Positions 8,365 through 17,565 of a stretch of DNA of 64,000 nt are shown here, one piece after another. Origin of the DNA: HKST-UBA178 sp965223815 (GTDB lineage: Bacteria > Pseudomonadota > Gammaproteobacteria > Chromatiales > Chromatiaceae). Where the stretch lies: positions 4,588,001-4,652,000 of the forward strand of contig OZ245019.1 in the NCBI GenBank assembly GCA_965223815.1, in the 5' to 3' direction. The notes below the pieces were generated by a model. That model ran no database searches. It was not told where the DNA came from and saw nothing but the letters and a program-made list of their open reading frames with translations. The translations under genes were made by a program, and so were the position numbers. The stretch's first letter is position 1. Each line of letters opens with the position of its first letter.

Positions 8365-10079
8365 ACCAGTTCACTCTCCGGAGGCAGATACATTTCGTGA
8401 TGCCCTTTGCCCGCTTCGATCATCGGGTAGACATTCTCTTCCGGATCCACCACCACATCCATGAAAACCAGCCTGTTCTTCAACGAAAAAGCTTCCTCTG
8501 TCGCCGCTTCAAGGTCTCCCGGGTTCTCAATTTTCATACCCACATGACCATAACTTTCGGCCAGCTTCACGAAATCCGGCAATGCATCCACATACGAGTG
8601 CGAATAACGTCCGTCATAGAAGAACTCCTGCCATTGCCTCACCATACCCATGTAGCCGTTGTTGAGCAGCATAATCTTTAGCGGGAGATCGTACTGGCTG
8701 CAGGTCGCCAACTCCTGAATGCACATCTGGATACTGGCCTCCCCGGTAACCACCGCTACTGCAGCTCCAGGGTGTGCCAATTGAATACCCATAGCCGCGG
8801 GCAGTCCGAATCCCATGGTGCCCAAGCCACCGGAATTGATCCAACGCCGGGGCTTGTCAAAGCCGTAGAATTGGGCGGCGAACATCTGATGCTGGCCGAC
8901 GTCAGAGGCAACAAACGCATCCCCTTTCGTCACTCGGTGCAGGGTCTCTATCGCAAACTGCGGTTTGATCTTGTCACTGTTTTGATCGAACTTGAGACAT
9001 TCCATTCCACGCCATCCGTCGATCTTCCCCCACCACTTGTTCACCGTGTCGGAGACGGGACTCTCACCCTGCTCCGCCAAAACCTTGAGCATGTCGGCGA
9101 GGACATTTTTTACCGGCCCGACTATGGGTATATCGACACGAACATTCTTGGAGATCGACGAGGGGTCTATGTCCACATGGATGATGGTGGCGTTGGGACA
9201 GAAATCGGCGATCTTGCCTGTTACCCTGTCATCGAAACGAGCACCAATGGCAATCAGCACATCGGTTTCGTGCATCGCCATGTTCGCTTCGTATGTCCCA
9301 TGCATACCCAGCATGCCGAGAAACTGCTTGTCACTGGCTGGAAAAGCTCCCAGTCCCATCAGCGTGCTGGTAATCGGGTATCCGAGTTTATGAACCAGTT
9401 TCACCAACTCTTGGGAGGCGTCGCCCAGCACCACTCCTCCTCCGGTGTAAAACACGGGGCGTTTAGCCGAAAGCATCAACTTAACCGCCTTCTTGATCTG
9501 CCCTAGATGCCCCTTGGCCACTGGATTGTAGGAACGCACCCTGGTCTTTTTACTGTGCTGGTAGGGAATCTTGATGTTGGGGTCGGTGATGTCTTTGGGG
9601 ATATCGATCACCACCGGGCCAGGCCGACCGGAGGTCGCTATATAAAAGGCTTTACGGAATGTCTCACCGATGTCCCTTACGTCTTTGATCAGAAAGTTGT
9701 GCTTCACACAGGGGCGGGTGATGCCTACGGTATCTACTTCCTGGAAGGCGTCGCTGCCGATGAAGGGCGACGGCACTTGGCCTGTCAGGACCACCATCGG
9801 TATGGAATCCATATATGCCGTCGCTATACCCGTTACCGCGTTGGTGGCGCCTGGACCTGAGGTAACCAGAGCCACCCCCGGCTTGCCAGTCGAGCGCGCA
9901 TAGCCATCCGCTGCATGGGTTGCCCCTTGCTCGTGACGCACCAGAATATGCTTCAATTCCTTCTGTTTGAATATCGCATCATATATATGGAGTACCGCTC
10001 CACCAGGATACCCAAAAACAAACTCTACGCCTTGGTCCTTCAAGCACTGAACGACGATTTCGGCACCACTCAATTCCAC
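8361..10079 (-). CDS. ilvI: Acetolactate synthase large (catalytic) subunit
   Basis: A 572-residue thiamine diphosphate enzyme making acetolactate or acetohydroxybutyrate. The catalytic Glu is residue 50 in VRHEQGATHAADGYAR, and NNGYMGMVRQWQEFFYDGRYS closes the cofactor site. The usual GDG of the thiamine-binding motif reads GEA (in VVTGEASIQM); Glu in this place occurs in related enzymes, so activity is expected. The start is GTG at 10079, fixed by a strong GGGAGGT seven bases upstream. First gene of the leftward ilv-leu run, 4-base overlap with ilvH. Confidence 0.97.
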   Translation of the reverse strand: MELSGAEIVVQCLKDQGVEFVFGYPGGAVLHIYDAIFKQKELKHILVRHEQGATHAADGYARSTGKPGVALVTSGPGATNAVTGIATAYMDSIPMVVLTGQVPSPFIGSDAFQEVDTVGITRPCVKHNFLIKDVRDIGETFRKAFYIATSGRPGPVVIDIPKDITDPNIKIPYQHSKKTRVRSYNPVAKGHLGQIKKAVKLMLSAKRPVFYTGGGVVLGDASQELVKLVHKLGYPITSTLMGLGAFPASDKQFLGMLGMHGTYEANMAMHETDVLIAIGARFDDRVTGKIADFCPNATIIHVDIDPSSISKNVRVDIPIVGPVKNVLADMLKVLAEQGESPVSDTVNKWWGKIDGWRGMECLKFDQNSDKIKPQFAIETLHRVTKGDAFVASDVGQHQMFAAQFYGFDKPRRWINSGGLGTMGFGLPAAMGIQLAHPGAAVAVVTGEASIQMCIQELATCSQYDLPLKIMLLNNGYMGMVRQWQEFFYDGRYSHSYVDALPDFVKLAESYGHVGMKIENPGDLEAATEEAFSLKNRLVFMDVVVDPEENVYPMIEAGKGHHEMYLPPESELV

Positions 10080-10160
10080 ACCAACGACCTCCCACTGATT
10101 GGCCGCATAACACGGCCCACAGTAAATTATTACCCCTAGGAATACGCACAGGGACCGCCC

Positions 10161-10189
10161 AAATTACTCACATTGAAACTACAGGTCAA
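10161..10189 (-). promoter_or_regulatory. Candidate sigma-70 promoter for ilvI
   Basis: Reading the minus strand, TTGACC (10189-10184) and TAATTT (10166-10161) are separated by exactly 17 bases. This is about 80 bases upstream of the ilvI GTG. The -35 matches five of six consensus bases, the -10 only three, so it is a candidate that needs a mapped start site. Confidence 0.4.
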
Positions 10190-10331
10190 GAGCGAACGAG
10201 AAACAACTACCCAGGTAGGCGCTTACGACCGGGAAATGGGCGCAACTCCTCCACAAACGCCACGGAATTAGACCCAGGTGGCTGGGTTGACGCATAATTG
10301 GCCGAGATTTCAATTGACAGTCCCAAATATC

Positions 10332-10790
10332 ATGCCAATATCCGTTCGCTCGATTTCCATCTTGATCACTCTTCTTCTCTCCTCGGGCCTTCAGGCGGAA
10401 GCTTATAAGTGGGTGGATGAGAATGGCGTAACCGTCTACTCGCAGACCCCGCCGCCTTCGAATGTAGAAACCCAACGCATGAAGCCACCTCCGCAACCCA
10501 AAGAAACCGGGGGGCAGGGATCTCGGGAAAACCTGGAACAGCAGTACCAGGCGATGCAGGAGCGGGAAGACGAACGCAAGAAGCAGGCCGAGGAATCAAA
10601 GAAAGCAGAGGATTTGCAAGAGCAACGGGACCAAAACTGCCAGGCCGCTCAGCATAACCTAAAAATCCTCGAGGGCCCGCCAAGGAGTCTGGTACAGACC
10701 CCAGATGGCGAGTATCACCGAGTTACCCAGGAAGAGCGGGAAAAACAGAAATCAGAGGCGCAAAAAATGGTTGACCAATACTGCGATTGA
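10332..10790 (+). CDS. DUF4124 domain protein, secreted
   Basis: A 152-residue protein with a signal peptide (ISILITLLLSSGLQA) and the DUF4124 signature YKWVDENGVTVYSQTPP immediately after the likely cleavage site. DUF4124 is a small periplasmic domain of unknown function common in proteobacteria. The rest is a Glu/Lys/Gln-rich, probably coiled-coil stretch (residues 70-105) and a C-terminal part with two cysteines (NCQAAQ and QYCD) that could form a disulfide. The ATG at 10332 is chosen because it starts the signal peptide; an upstream ATG would add 18 non-signal residues. Function unknown. Confidence 0.82.
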   Translation: MPISVRSISILITLLLSSGLQAEAYKWVDENGVTVYSQTPPPSNVETQRMKPPPQPKETGGQGSRENLEQQYQAMQEREDERKKQAEESKKAEDLQEQRDQNCQAAQHNLKILEGPPRSLVQTPDGEYHRVTQEEREKQKSEAQKMVDQYCD

Positions 10791-10809
10791 AAGCCCGGCG
10801 CCAGCTACC

Positions 10810-11160
10810 ATGCCTTTACTCAGGATCCAAACCAATATCACCCTGGACCCGGGCGCCTGTGCCACTTTAGAGCAACTGGCATCGAAAACGGTTTCAGATA
10901 TCCTCGGCAAGTCGGAAAAGTACATCATGATCATCGTAGAAACCGGCGTCTCGATGTTTTTTTCCGGATCCCGCGAGCCGCTAGCCTATCTGGAACTCAA
11001 GAGCATCGGCCTGCCCGGGGAGCGAACGCAGGCCCTCTCCAAAGATCTGTGCGAACTGATCCAGAGACAACTCGACATTCCCAGCGACCGTGTCTACATC
11101 TCATTTACCGATGTCGCCCGGAACATGTGGGGATGGAACGGCGCCACATTCGAGCGCTAA
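10810..11160 (+). CDS. MIF / phenylpyruvate tautomerase-like protein
   Basis: The 116-residue protein belongs to the tautomerase superfamily. It starts MPLLRIQTN, so Pro2 becomes the N-terminal catalytic proline after Met removal, which decides the start at 10810 over upstream in-frame codons. EKYIMIIVETGVSMFFSGSREPLAYLELKSIG and ISFTDVARNMWGWNGATFE match macrophage migration inhibitory factor homologs, including the WGWNG-type C-terminal segment. Bacterial members tautomerise phenylpyruvate-like keto-enols in vitro; the physiological substrate is not known. It lies 19 bases after the DUF4124 gene and 86 bases before proS. Confidence 0.9.
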   Translation: MPLLRIQTNITLDPGACATLEQLASKTVSDILGKSEKYIMIIVETGVSMFFSGSREPLAYLELKSIGLPGERTQALSKDLCELIQRQLDIPSDRVYISFTDVARNMWGWNGATFER

Positions 11161-11246
11161 ACAATGCGCCTCGCTACTTTTCGGGATGAGGGTTTTCCAA
11201 CAGCCTGTTAGAATACCGGGTTTGTTAGATAATCCCTGGATCTGTG

Positions 11247-12968
11247 ATGCGAACCTCTCAGTTTCCCCTGCAAACACTGAAAGAAACACCCGCCGACGCC
11301 GAGATCGCCAGTCACCGGCTGATGTTGCGCGCCGGCCTCATACGCAAACTCGCCGCTGGACTTTATACCTGGCTTCCCCTCGGGCTCCGGGTAATGCACA
11401 AGGTTGAAAAGATCGTTCGCGAAGAGATGGACCGTGCTGGTGCGCTGGAGGTGTTGATGCCCGCGGTGCAACCGGCTGAACTGTGGCAGGAATCTGGCCG
11501 TTGGGAGCAGTATGGACCCGAACTGTTACGCATTAGGGATCGCCATCAACGGGATTTCTGTTTTGGCCCCACACATGAAGAGATCATTACCGAGCTTGCT
11601 CGCAATGAGTTGCACAGCTACCGTCAGCTCCCCATAAACTACTATCAGATTCAAACCAAATTCAGAGATGAAATTCGACCGCGCTTCGGGGTAATGAGGT
11701 CGAGGGAGTTTCTGATGAAGGACGCCTACTCCTTCCACCTGGATCAAGCATCACTACAGCAAACCTATGACTTGATGCATGATACCTACTCACGGATATT
11801 CACCCGTTGCGGACTGGTATTTCGTGCCGTCCAGGCTGACAGCGGGGCCATTGGCGGCAGCGCCTCCCACGAGTTCCACGTCATGGCAGACTCGGGCGAG
11901 GATGTTATCGCCTTCTCGGATACGGGAGACTACGCCGCGAATATTGAGAAGGCAGAGGCCATTGCACCCGCCACCGAACGGCCTGCCCCTAAAGAGACGC
12001 TGCGGATGGTAGAGACCCCGGAGGCCAAAACCATCCAACAACTGGTGGATCAATTCGATCAGCCGATAGAGAAAACCATCAAAACTCTGGTGGTTGCCGC
12101 ATCGGAGACGGTTGACTATCCGTTCGTCGCCCTGCTCGTCCGGGGTGATCATGAATTGAATTTGCTGAAGGCAGAGGCCTGCCCCGAAGTGGCATCCCCG
12201 GTGCGTTTCGCCAGTGAGCAGGAGATTCGGGACACATTGGGAGTGGGACCCGGCTCTCTGGGACCGCTCGATCTGGCGCTCCCCTGTATCGTCGATCGCA
12301 GCGTCGCCGTCATGGCGGACTTTGGCGCTGGAGCCAATATTGACGGACAGCATTATTTCGGCTTGAACTGGGAACGAGACCTCCCTCTACCCCAGGTCGC
12401 CGACTTACGTAATGTCGTAGAGGGGGACCCCAGCCCGGACGGCGAAGGCACACTGACGATCGCCCGGGGAATCGAAGTTGGGCATATTTTTCAGTTGGGG
12501 ACAAAATACAGTAGCGCCATGCAAGCGACCGTCCTGGACGACAACGGCCAGCCCAAGACCATGACCATGGGCTGCTACGGTATCGGGATATCGAGGATTG
12601 TAGCTGCGGCCATTGAGCAGAGTCATGACGACAAAGGTATCGTCTGGCCCTCGGACATAGCCCCATTCCAGGTTGCTTTACTGCCCATGAAGATGGAAAA
12701 GTCGCACCGGGTAAGAGCGGCAGTGGAAAAGTTATATAAAGAGTTGCTGCATGCCGGGATTGAGGTCTTACTCGACGACAGAGACGTACGGCCAGGTTTC
12801 ATGTTTGCAGACATGGAACTCATTGGTATTCCCCATCGCGTGGTCGTGGGCGAGCGCAGCCTGGACAAAGGGCAGATTGAATACCGCGGACGTACAGAGT
12901 CCGACAACAGCATGATCGAAATCGACAACCTGCTGCCGTTCCTCTCCGATCGACTGAGGCATAGTTAA
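11247..12968 (+). CDS. proS: Prolyl-tRNA synthetase (bacterial type)
   Basis: A 573-residue class II aminoacyl-tRNA synthetase. MRTSQFPLQTLKETPADAE is the family's usual start and fixes the ATG at 11247 (a GTG sits one codon earlier). Motif 1 and 2 regions GLYTWLPLGLRV and RFGVMRSREFLMKDAYSFH are present; the inserted editing domain that hydrolyses Ala-tRNA(Pro) spans roughly residues 225-400; motif 3 is in MGCYGIGISRI. The anticodon-binding domain ends the protein. No anomaly. Confidence 0.97.
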   Translation: MRTSQFPLQTLKETPADAEIASHRLMLRAGLIRKLAAGLYTWLPLGLRVMHKVEKIVREEMDRAGALEVLMPAVQPAELWQESGRWEQYGPELLRIRDRHQRDFCFGPTHEEIITELARNELHSYRQLPINYYQIQTKFRDEIRPRFGVMRSREFLMKDAYSFHLDQASLQQTYDLMHDTYSRIFTRCGLVFRAVQADSGAIGGSASHEFHVMADSGEDVIAFSDTGDYAANIEKAEAIAPATERPAPKETLRMVETPEAKTIQQLVDQFDQPIEKTIKTLVVAASETVDYPFVALLVRGDHELNLLKAEACPEVASPVRFASEQEIRDTLGVGPGSLGPLDLALPCIVDRSVAVMADFGAGANIDGQHYFGLNWERDLPLPQVADLRNVVEGDPSPDGEGTLTIARGIEVGHIFQLGTKYSSAMQATVLDDNGQPKTMTMGCYGIGISRIVAAAIEQSHDDKGIVWPSDIAPFQVALLPMKMEKSHRVRAAVEKLYKELLHAGIEVLLDDRDVRPGFMFADMELIGIPHRVVVGERSLDKGQIEYRGRTESDNSMIEIDNLLPFLSDRLRHS

Positions 12969-13037
12969 CGAGGGGCTGAACAGGCTTTCGGGACCCCCAG
13001 CCCGGCGAATCATGGGGATTAAATAGCAGAGAACCAG

Positions 13038-13553
13038 ATGGCGAAAGAACAGAGTTTCAACAGAGATGAGCTGCTGGAATGCGGCTATGGCCGTATGTTC
13101 GGACCCGGGAACGCTCAGCTGCCTGTTCCCAATATGCTGATGATGGATCGTGTCATTCGAATAGCTGATGAAGGCGGCGCTTTTGGCAAGGGTGAAATTC
13201 TTGCGGAACTCGACATCCGTCCCGACCTCTGGTTTTTCGACTGCCACTTTCCCGGTGACCCGGTCATGCCAGGCTGTCTAGGATTGGATGCTATGTGGCA
13301 GGCCGTGGGTTTTTTCCTGGCGTGGATTGGTAATCCGGGCCACGGTCGGGCGCTCGGGGTAGGGGAGGTCAAGTTCAGCGGTCAGGTGTTACCCACTGCG
13401 GACAAGATAACCTATCGCATGGATATGAAGCGGGTTATAAGCCGAAAACTCGTGTTGGGCGTAGCGGACGGCATTGTTGAAGTAAACGGGCGAACCATCT
13501 ACACCGCCAAGGATCTGCGTGTCGGACTTTTCACCAATACCGAGAATTTCTGA
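13038..13553 (+). CDS. fabA: 3-hydroxydecanoyl-ACP dehydratase/isomerase
   Basis: The 171-residue hot-dog-fold enzyme dehydrates 3-hydroxyacyl-ACP and isomerises the C10 product to the cis-3 form, starting anaerobic unsaturated fatty acid synthesis. The active-site residues are His70 (CHFPGDPVMPG) and Asp84 (LGLDAMWQAVGFF), the same numbering as the E. coli enzyme. Length and both termini are typical. The partner fabB is not in the window. It stands alone between proS and cpdA. Confidence 0.97.
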   Translation: MAKEQSFNRDELLECGYGRMFGPGNAQLPVPNMLMMDRVIRIADEGGAFGKGEILAELDIRPDLWFFDCHFPGDPVMPGCLGLDAMWQAVGFFLAWIGNPGHGRALGVGEVKFSGQVLPTADKITYRMDMKRVISRKLVLGVADGIVEVNGRTIYTAKDLRVGLFTNTENF

Positions 13554-13790
13554 GGCCGCACCCATCCTGCTGGTAACACTGAGTTGACAACGCTGGGAGA
13601 GGTGTGGAGAGTAGGAATAAATCTATTGTCCGCCAAGGTTTTGGGGACTAGACAGGCGATGACTCAGCTGAAAATGGTCGGTTTTCACGAAGAATCGTGA
13701 ATCAGCGCACAAACAGCAACAGGTGTTGTAGAAAAGAATTCGAATCGTCGAGCGGTTAAGTCCATACTTAGAGAGGATGTGACGACAGCA

Positions 13791-14669
13791 ATGCCCGATC
13801 AAGAGATGAATCTCGACAGCAGCAGCGCTCCCCTCCCCAAATCCCCTTTTTCCACACCCCTTGGAAACGGCGGGTTGCGTGTACTGCAACTATCGGACTG
13901 CCACCTCTATGAACAAACAGGGGGTCGCCTGGCCGGAGTCAATACTCAGGGCACCCTGGAAGACGTTCTATCACTCATTCGCAGCAGTTATCAGAAACTC
14001 GATCTAGTTCTCGCCACTGGCGATCTCGTTCATGACGCCAGCCCAGAAGGCTATACCCGCCTCTGTAGACACCTGGCGTCACTGGGTATTCCTGTCTATT
14101 GCCTTCCCGGCAATCACGATGTGCCCGAAGTGATGCGTAGCGCCATCGCTCGTGAAAACGGCGGGGGGCGTGTCAGCACACCCACGGTCAAGGAGCATGG
14201 AAACTGGGTGCTGATATCGCTGGACTCAACCATCCCCGGAAAGGAGGGAGGTCATCTAGATCAGGAGCAGTTACAAATTCTGGATGACGGCTTGAGCTCG
14301 CATCCCGAAATGTATGCATTGATTTGTCTACACCACCACCCCGTTCCCATCCACAGCGCCTGGATGGATGAAATGGGCCTCGACAATCCACAAGATTTTT
14401 TCAGTTTGCTGGATAGACATCCCCAGGTCCGTGGCGTGGTATGGGGACACATTCATCAGGCATTCGAGGCGGAGCGCAGTGGCGTCCGCCTACTTGGCTG
14501 CCCCTCCACTTGTATTCAGTTCTCTCCCAGACAAGACCGCTTCGGCCTGGATCAGGTTCCCCCTGGATTCCGTTGGCTGGAGTTGCAGGCTGACGGAACC
14601 ATCCGGACCGGTATTCAAAGATTGAGCCTCATGCCTCAAGAGCTGGATTTGAGCGTCGCTGGATACTAG
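13791..14669 (+). CDS. cpdA: 3',5'-cyclic-AMP phosphodiesterase (CpdA-type)
   Basis: A class III metallophosphoesterase. All metal-binding blocks are visible in order: LSDCHL, GDLVHD, GNHD, HHHP and GHIHQ, spaced as in CpdA, and the stretch CLPGNHDVPE plus the late GCPSTCIQF are typical of the cAMP-hydrolysing branch. CpdA lowers cAMP and thus CRP activity. The ATG at 13791 has AGAGGA about 13 bases upstream; a GTG at 13779 is too close to that site. The 237 bases before it hold a seven-pair hairpin (TTCACGA/TCGTGAA) near 13683 but nothing else recognised. Confidence 0.92.
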   Translation: MPDQEMNLDSSSAPLPKSPFSTPLGNGGLRVLQLSDCHLYEQTGGRLAGVNTQGTLEDVLSLIRSSYQKLDLVLATGDLVHDASPEGYTRLCRHLASLGIPVYCLPGNHDVPEVMRSAIARENGGGRVSTPTVKEHGNWVLISLDSTIPGKEGGHLDQEQLQILDDGLSSHPEMYALICLHHHPVPIHSAWMDEMGLDNPQDFFSLLDRHPQVRGVVWGHIHQAFEAERSGVRLLGCPSTCIQFSPRQDRFGLDQVPPGFRWLELQADGTIRTGIQRLSLMPQELDLSVAGY

Positions 14670-14675
14670 GCCGGG

Positions 14676-15383
14676 CTACAGACGCACGGGTATTTCAGCG
14701 CCCATCACCATACCGTCCACTGTGTGATTCACGCGTAGCGCCACGATCTCTACACCTGAGCCAACCACGGCCCTGAGCCGTTGACCATAGGTCGGGTCAA
14801 TGTCATCGGCAGGAGAAAACCAGCGTCCTTCGGGACGGTTGACTGCGAAAACCAGTACTCCTCTCAATCCCTGGCTAACCATTCCCTGCAGCAAATCAAG
14901 GTGCTTTGTGGCCCGGGTGCTCACCGCATCCGGGAAACAGAGGCATTGATCCTGCAACAAGGTTACGTTTTTCACTTCGATCAGGGCATCAGGCTGATCA
15001 CCCTCAGAGAGTTTGAAATCGAGCCGCGAGCGCGGGTGGCCCGGTAGTTTACAGGCAACCTCGCGTTGCAGGCGGTGGTAACCCTGCAGCAGTATCAGCC
15101 GCCCCGATGACACCGCTTCGGCAACCACATCATTGGTCCTGGCGGTATTCACACCAACCCATCCTGCACCCATATCGACCCGCTCCAAAGTCCAGGGCAA
15201 TTTACGCTTGGGGTTGTCGCTGAAACTGATCTCCACCGGCGCACCGGGTGCCCAACAACTCGTCATACGACCGGTGTTGGGGCAATGAGCAGTAACCAGA
15301 CGACCGTCAGCGAGTTCGATTTCCGCTAGGAATCGCTTATAGCGCCTGATGATCCTGCCTTTGGTCAACGGCGGCAGCTTCAT
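14676..15383 (-). CDS. sfsA: Sugar fermentation stimulation protein homolog
   Basis: A 235-residue SfsA family protein. The N-terminal LTKGRIIRRYKRFLAEIELADGR and HCPNTGRMTSCWAPGAPV, the central GVNTARTNDVVAEA and the later EVKNVTL and FPDAVSTRATKHL are conserved family blocks; the last resembles a nuclease-fold core. SfsA was named for maltose fermentation in E. coli and binds DNA; its molecular activity is unsettled. The ATG has TAGGAG directly upstream. It is convergent with cpdA, six bases apart. Confidence 0.95.
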   Translation of the reverse strand: MKLPPLTKGRIIRRYKRFLAEIELADGRLVTAHCPNTGRMTSCWAPGAPVEISFSDNPKRKLPWTLERVDMGAGWVGVNTARTNDVVAEAVSSGRLILLQGYHRLQREVACKLPGHPRSRLDFKLSEGDQPDALIEVKNVTLLQDQCLCFPDAVSTRATKHLDLLQGMVSQGLRGVLVFAVNRPEGRWFSPADDIDPTYGQRLRAVVGSGVEIVALRVNHTVDGMVMGAEIPVRL

Positions 15384-15439
15384 TGGCTCCTAGCATTCAA
15401 CAATTCAGCCAACGGCTGCGACGGAAACACCAAACATCC

Positions 15440-15712
15440 CTAGCGTACGGAAAAATTCTGATAAGTCTGCTCTTCCAAATTCTCGTATACGACCCCGCTC
15501 ACCTTGGCCTGCGGCGGTCCTTTGGTGAGCCAACCCTTGAGTTGAGATACCGCTGCATTTTCACCGCAGGCCACGACCTCCACTCGGCCATCCGGCAGAT
15601 TGCGCACATACCCCTTTAGACCAAGCGTAGTTGCCTGCTGACGAGTGGATGCACGGAAGAAAACGCCCTGAACTTTCCCTGAAACCAAACACCTGACACA
15701 TATTCCCATCAT
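15440..15712 (-). CDS. acyP: Acylphosphatase
   Basis: A 90-residue alpha/beta sandwich enzyme hydrolysing acyl phosphates. The anion-binding loop GKVQGVFFRASTRQQA supplies the catalytic Arg, and GYVRNLPDGRVEVVACG supplies the catalytic Asn. The start overlaps the stop of the YihY gene by four bases (ATGA), so the two are translationally coupled. Length is exactly that of the family. Confidence 0.95.
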   Translation of the reverse strand: MMGICVRCLVSGKVQGVFFRASTRQQATTLGLKGYVRNLPDGRVEVVACGENAAVSQLKGWLTKGPPQAKVSGVVYENLEEQTYQNFSVR

Positions 15713-17004
15713 CCATGCCCCTCCTCGGGTACAGTAGAAACAATGTTGTCGACGGATACAGAGGGCTCCCTTTTACCCCGGAAAAGCGTGTCCAGCGACA
15801 CCTTCATATGAGGATCCATTTCTCGCTCCAGCTGAGTTAGAACCCTTCTCAGCGCCTGATCCCCGGGGTCTGCGGAACGCTCAAGCAAATCGGGATCCGG
15901 AAGCACATACTGCCGCGATCGATAGAGATCCCGGAGACTGGTGCGGGATAAATCCCGAGCTAAAACCCAACCCCCGGTTTCCACACAGTGCGCCAGGCGG
16001 GCCTCGCGCAGTAGTTCCAATGTGAGCTCCAGACGCTCCTCCTCCACAAAACCCAACCGCTCCGCAAGTTCGGTAACCGAACTCGACTCTCCGGACTGCT
16101 GCTGTTTCCACAATGCCTGCAGCAGGTGATAGGAGAGTAGAAAATCCCCCCCTTCTCCGGCGACCCCGTAGCGCGCCTCATCGCGAAAAATCCCCAGACA
16201 GAAGGCGAACTCTGCGCCTAAAAGTGTCACCACCCATGAGAGATATATCCAGATCAAAAACAGAGGAATCACTGCCATCGCACCGTATATCGCCTGATAG
16301 GTTGGGAAGCTCGTTACATAGAGCGCGAATCCGCGCTTCGTTATTTCGAACAACACGGCAGCAAGCACCCCACCAGCGATGCCATGTAGAATCGGCACCC
16401 TCCGGTTTGGCACTACCAGGTAAACCAGGCTGAAGGCAGTAACAGTGGCCAACAGCGGCATCGCCGACAACAAACGATGGCGCAATCCAAGACTCTCGGC
16501 AGTGTCTGAGAAAATGGGATTGGAAATCAGAATCGAAGTGGCTGCCATGCTCAAGCCTATCAACAGCGGCCCCAAGGTGAGTATTGCCCAATACACCATG
16601 AACTTGGAGTGCAGGCTGCGCTTCCTACGCGCTCGCCAGATGTTATTGATTGCCCGCTCGATCGTTACCATCAGCATCAGAGCAACCACGATGAGCACTG
16701 CGAAACCGATCCCCGTCAGTTTGGATGCCTTGGCACTGAATTGGGTCAGATATTGTCGTACCACCTCACCAGATGCTGGGACAAAATTCTGGAACACGAA
16801 ATCTTGAATCTGTTCCACCACCTCCTCAGAGGCGGGAAACACAGAGAAAACAGCAAGTAACACCGTCATCAGCGGGACCAGCGATAGCAACGTGGTGTAG
16901 CTTAGAGAGGCAGCAGTGGGAAGCCCCCCATCTTCCACGAATCTTGTCGCCAGCAGTCGCAGGAAACGGACTGGGTTGCGGACGATGAGCGTCAGTATAT
17001 TCAT
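15709..17004 (-). CDS. YihY/BrkB family inner membrane protein
   Basis: A 431-residue protein with about six membrane segments in residues 20-275 carrying the YihY signature (GGLPTAASLSYTTLLSLVPLMTVL, IWIYLSWVVTLLGAEFAF). The family was once called RNase BN, a name since withdrawn; function remains unclear. The last 150 residues are soluble and contain a stretch (SSVTELAERLGFVEEERLEL...LLREARLAH) that reads like a winged-helix domain, a feature of the longer members of the family. It is cotranscribed with acyP. The first ATG is used. Confidence 0.9.
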   Translation of the reverse strand: MNILTLIVRNPVRFLRLLATRFVEDGGLPTAASLSYTTLLSLVPLMTVLLAVFSVFPASEEVVEQIQDFVFQNFVPASGEVVRQYLTQFSAKASKLTGIGFAVLIVVALMLMVTIERAINNIWRARRKRSLHSKFMVYWAILTLGPLLIGLSMAATSILISNPIFSDTAESLGLRHRLLSAMPLLATVTAFSLVYLVVPNRRVPILHGIAGGVLAAVLFEITKRGFALYVTSFPTYQAIYGAMAVIPLFLIWIYLSWVVTLLGAEFAFCLGIFRDEARYGVAGEGGDFLLSYHLLQALWKQQQSGESSSVTELAERLGFVEEERLELTLELLREARLAHCVETGGWVLARDLSRTSLRDLYRSRQYVLPDPDLLERSADPGDQALRRVLTQLEREMDPHMKVSLDTLFRGKREPSVSVDNIVSTVPEEGHG

Positions 17005-17217
17005 GTGTTCCCCAACTCTGGCCCGTCCTCTTATTGGAACCCGCTACACCAATAGGCAAAGGGAAAACGCTAGCTTCGCCCGAAACCAATACTATCCGTC
17101 CGCACCAGAATACCCGATCGCCGGAAACTGTAAAACTATGACACCAGAGATTGCTGCTGAATGATTCCCGCTTATATACAATAGGAGCCAACATTGGGTA
17201 ACAGAAGGCTGCGACTG

Positions 17218-17565
17218 ATGACAATAGAGATCTACCATAACCCACGATGCAGTAAATCGAGGCAAACTCTGAAAATGCTGGAGGAGCGTGGCCTGGAGCC
17301 GCGAATTACCGAGTATCTCAAGACACCCCCCGATAAAGAGGAGTTGAGTAGAATCCTTGACATGCTCGGACTCGAGCCGAGAGATTTGATGCGTACCAAA
17401 GAGGCCGAGTATAAGCAGGCTGGGCTGGGAGATCCGAACTTGAGCCGTGAGCAGCTGATTCAGGCGATGGTAGACCATCCGAAACTGATCGAGCGGCCGA
17501 TAGTAATACACAACGGTAAGGCGGCGCTGGGACGGCCCCCGGAGAAAGTACTGGATATTCTCTAA
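17218..17565 (+). CDS. arsC: ArsC family reductase (glutaredoxin-linked type)
   Basis: A 115-residue thioredoxin-fold protein. The catalytic cysteine is Cys11 in YHNPRCSKSRQTL, and the three arginines that bind arsenate in E. coli ArsC have counterparts in RDLMRTKE, IERPIVI and ALGRPPE. It likely reduces arsenate, though no ars operon surrounds it and chromosomal members beside wrbA and hda may have a general role. The ATG at 17218 is set by AGAAGG eight bases upstream. Its stop overlaps the wrbA start (TAATG). Confidence 0.88.
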   Translation: MTIEIYHNPRCSKSRQTLKMLEERGLEPRITEYLKTPPDKEELSRILDMLGLEPRDLMRTKEAEYKQAGLGDPNLSREQLIQAMVDHPKLIERPIVIHNGKAALGRPPEKVLDIL

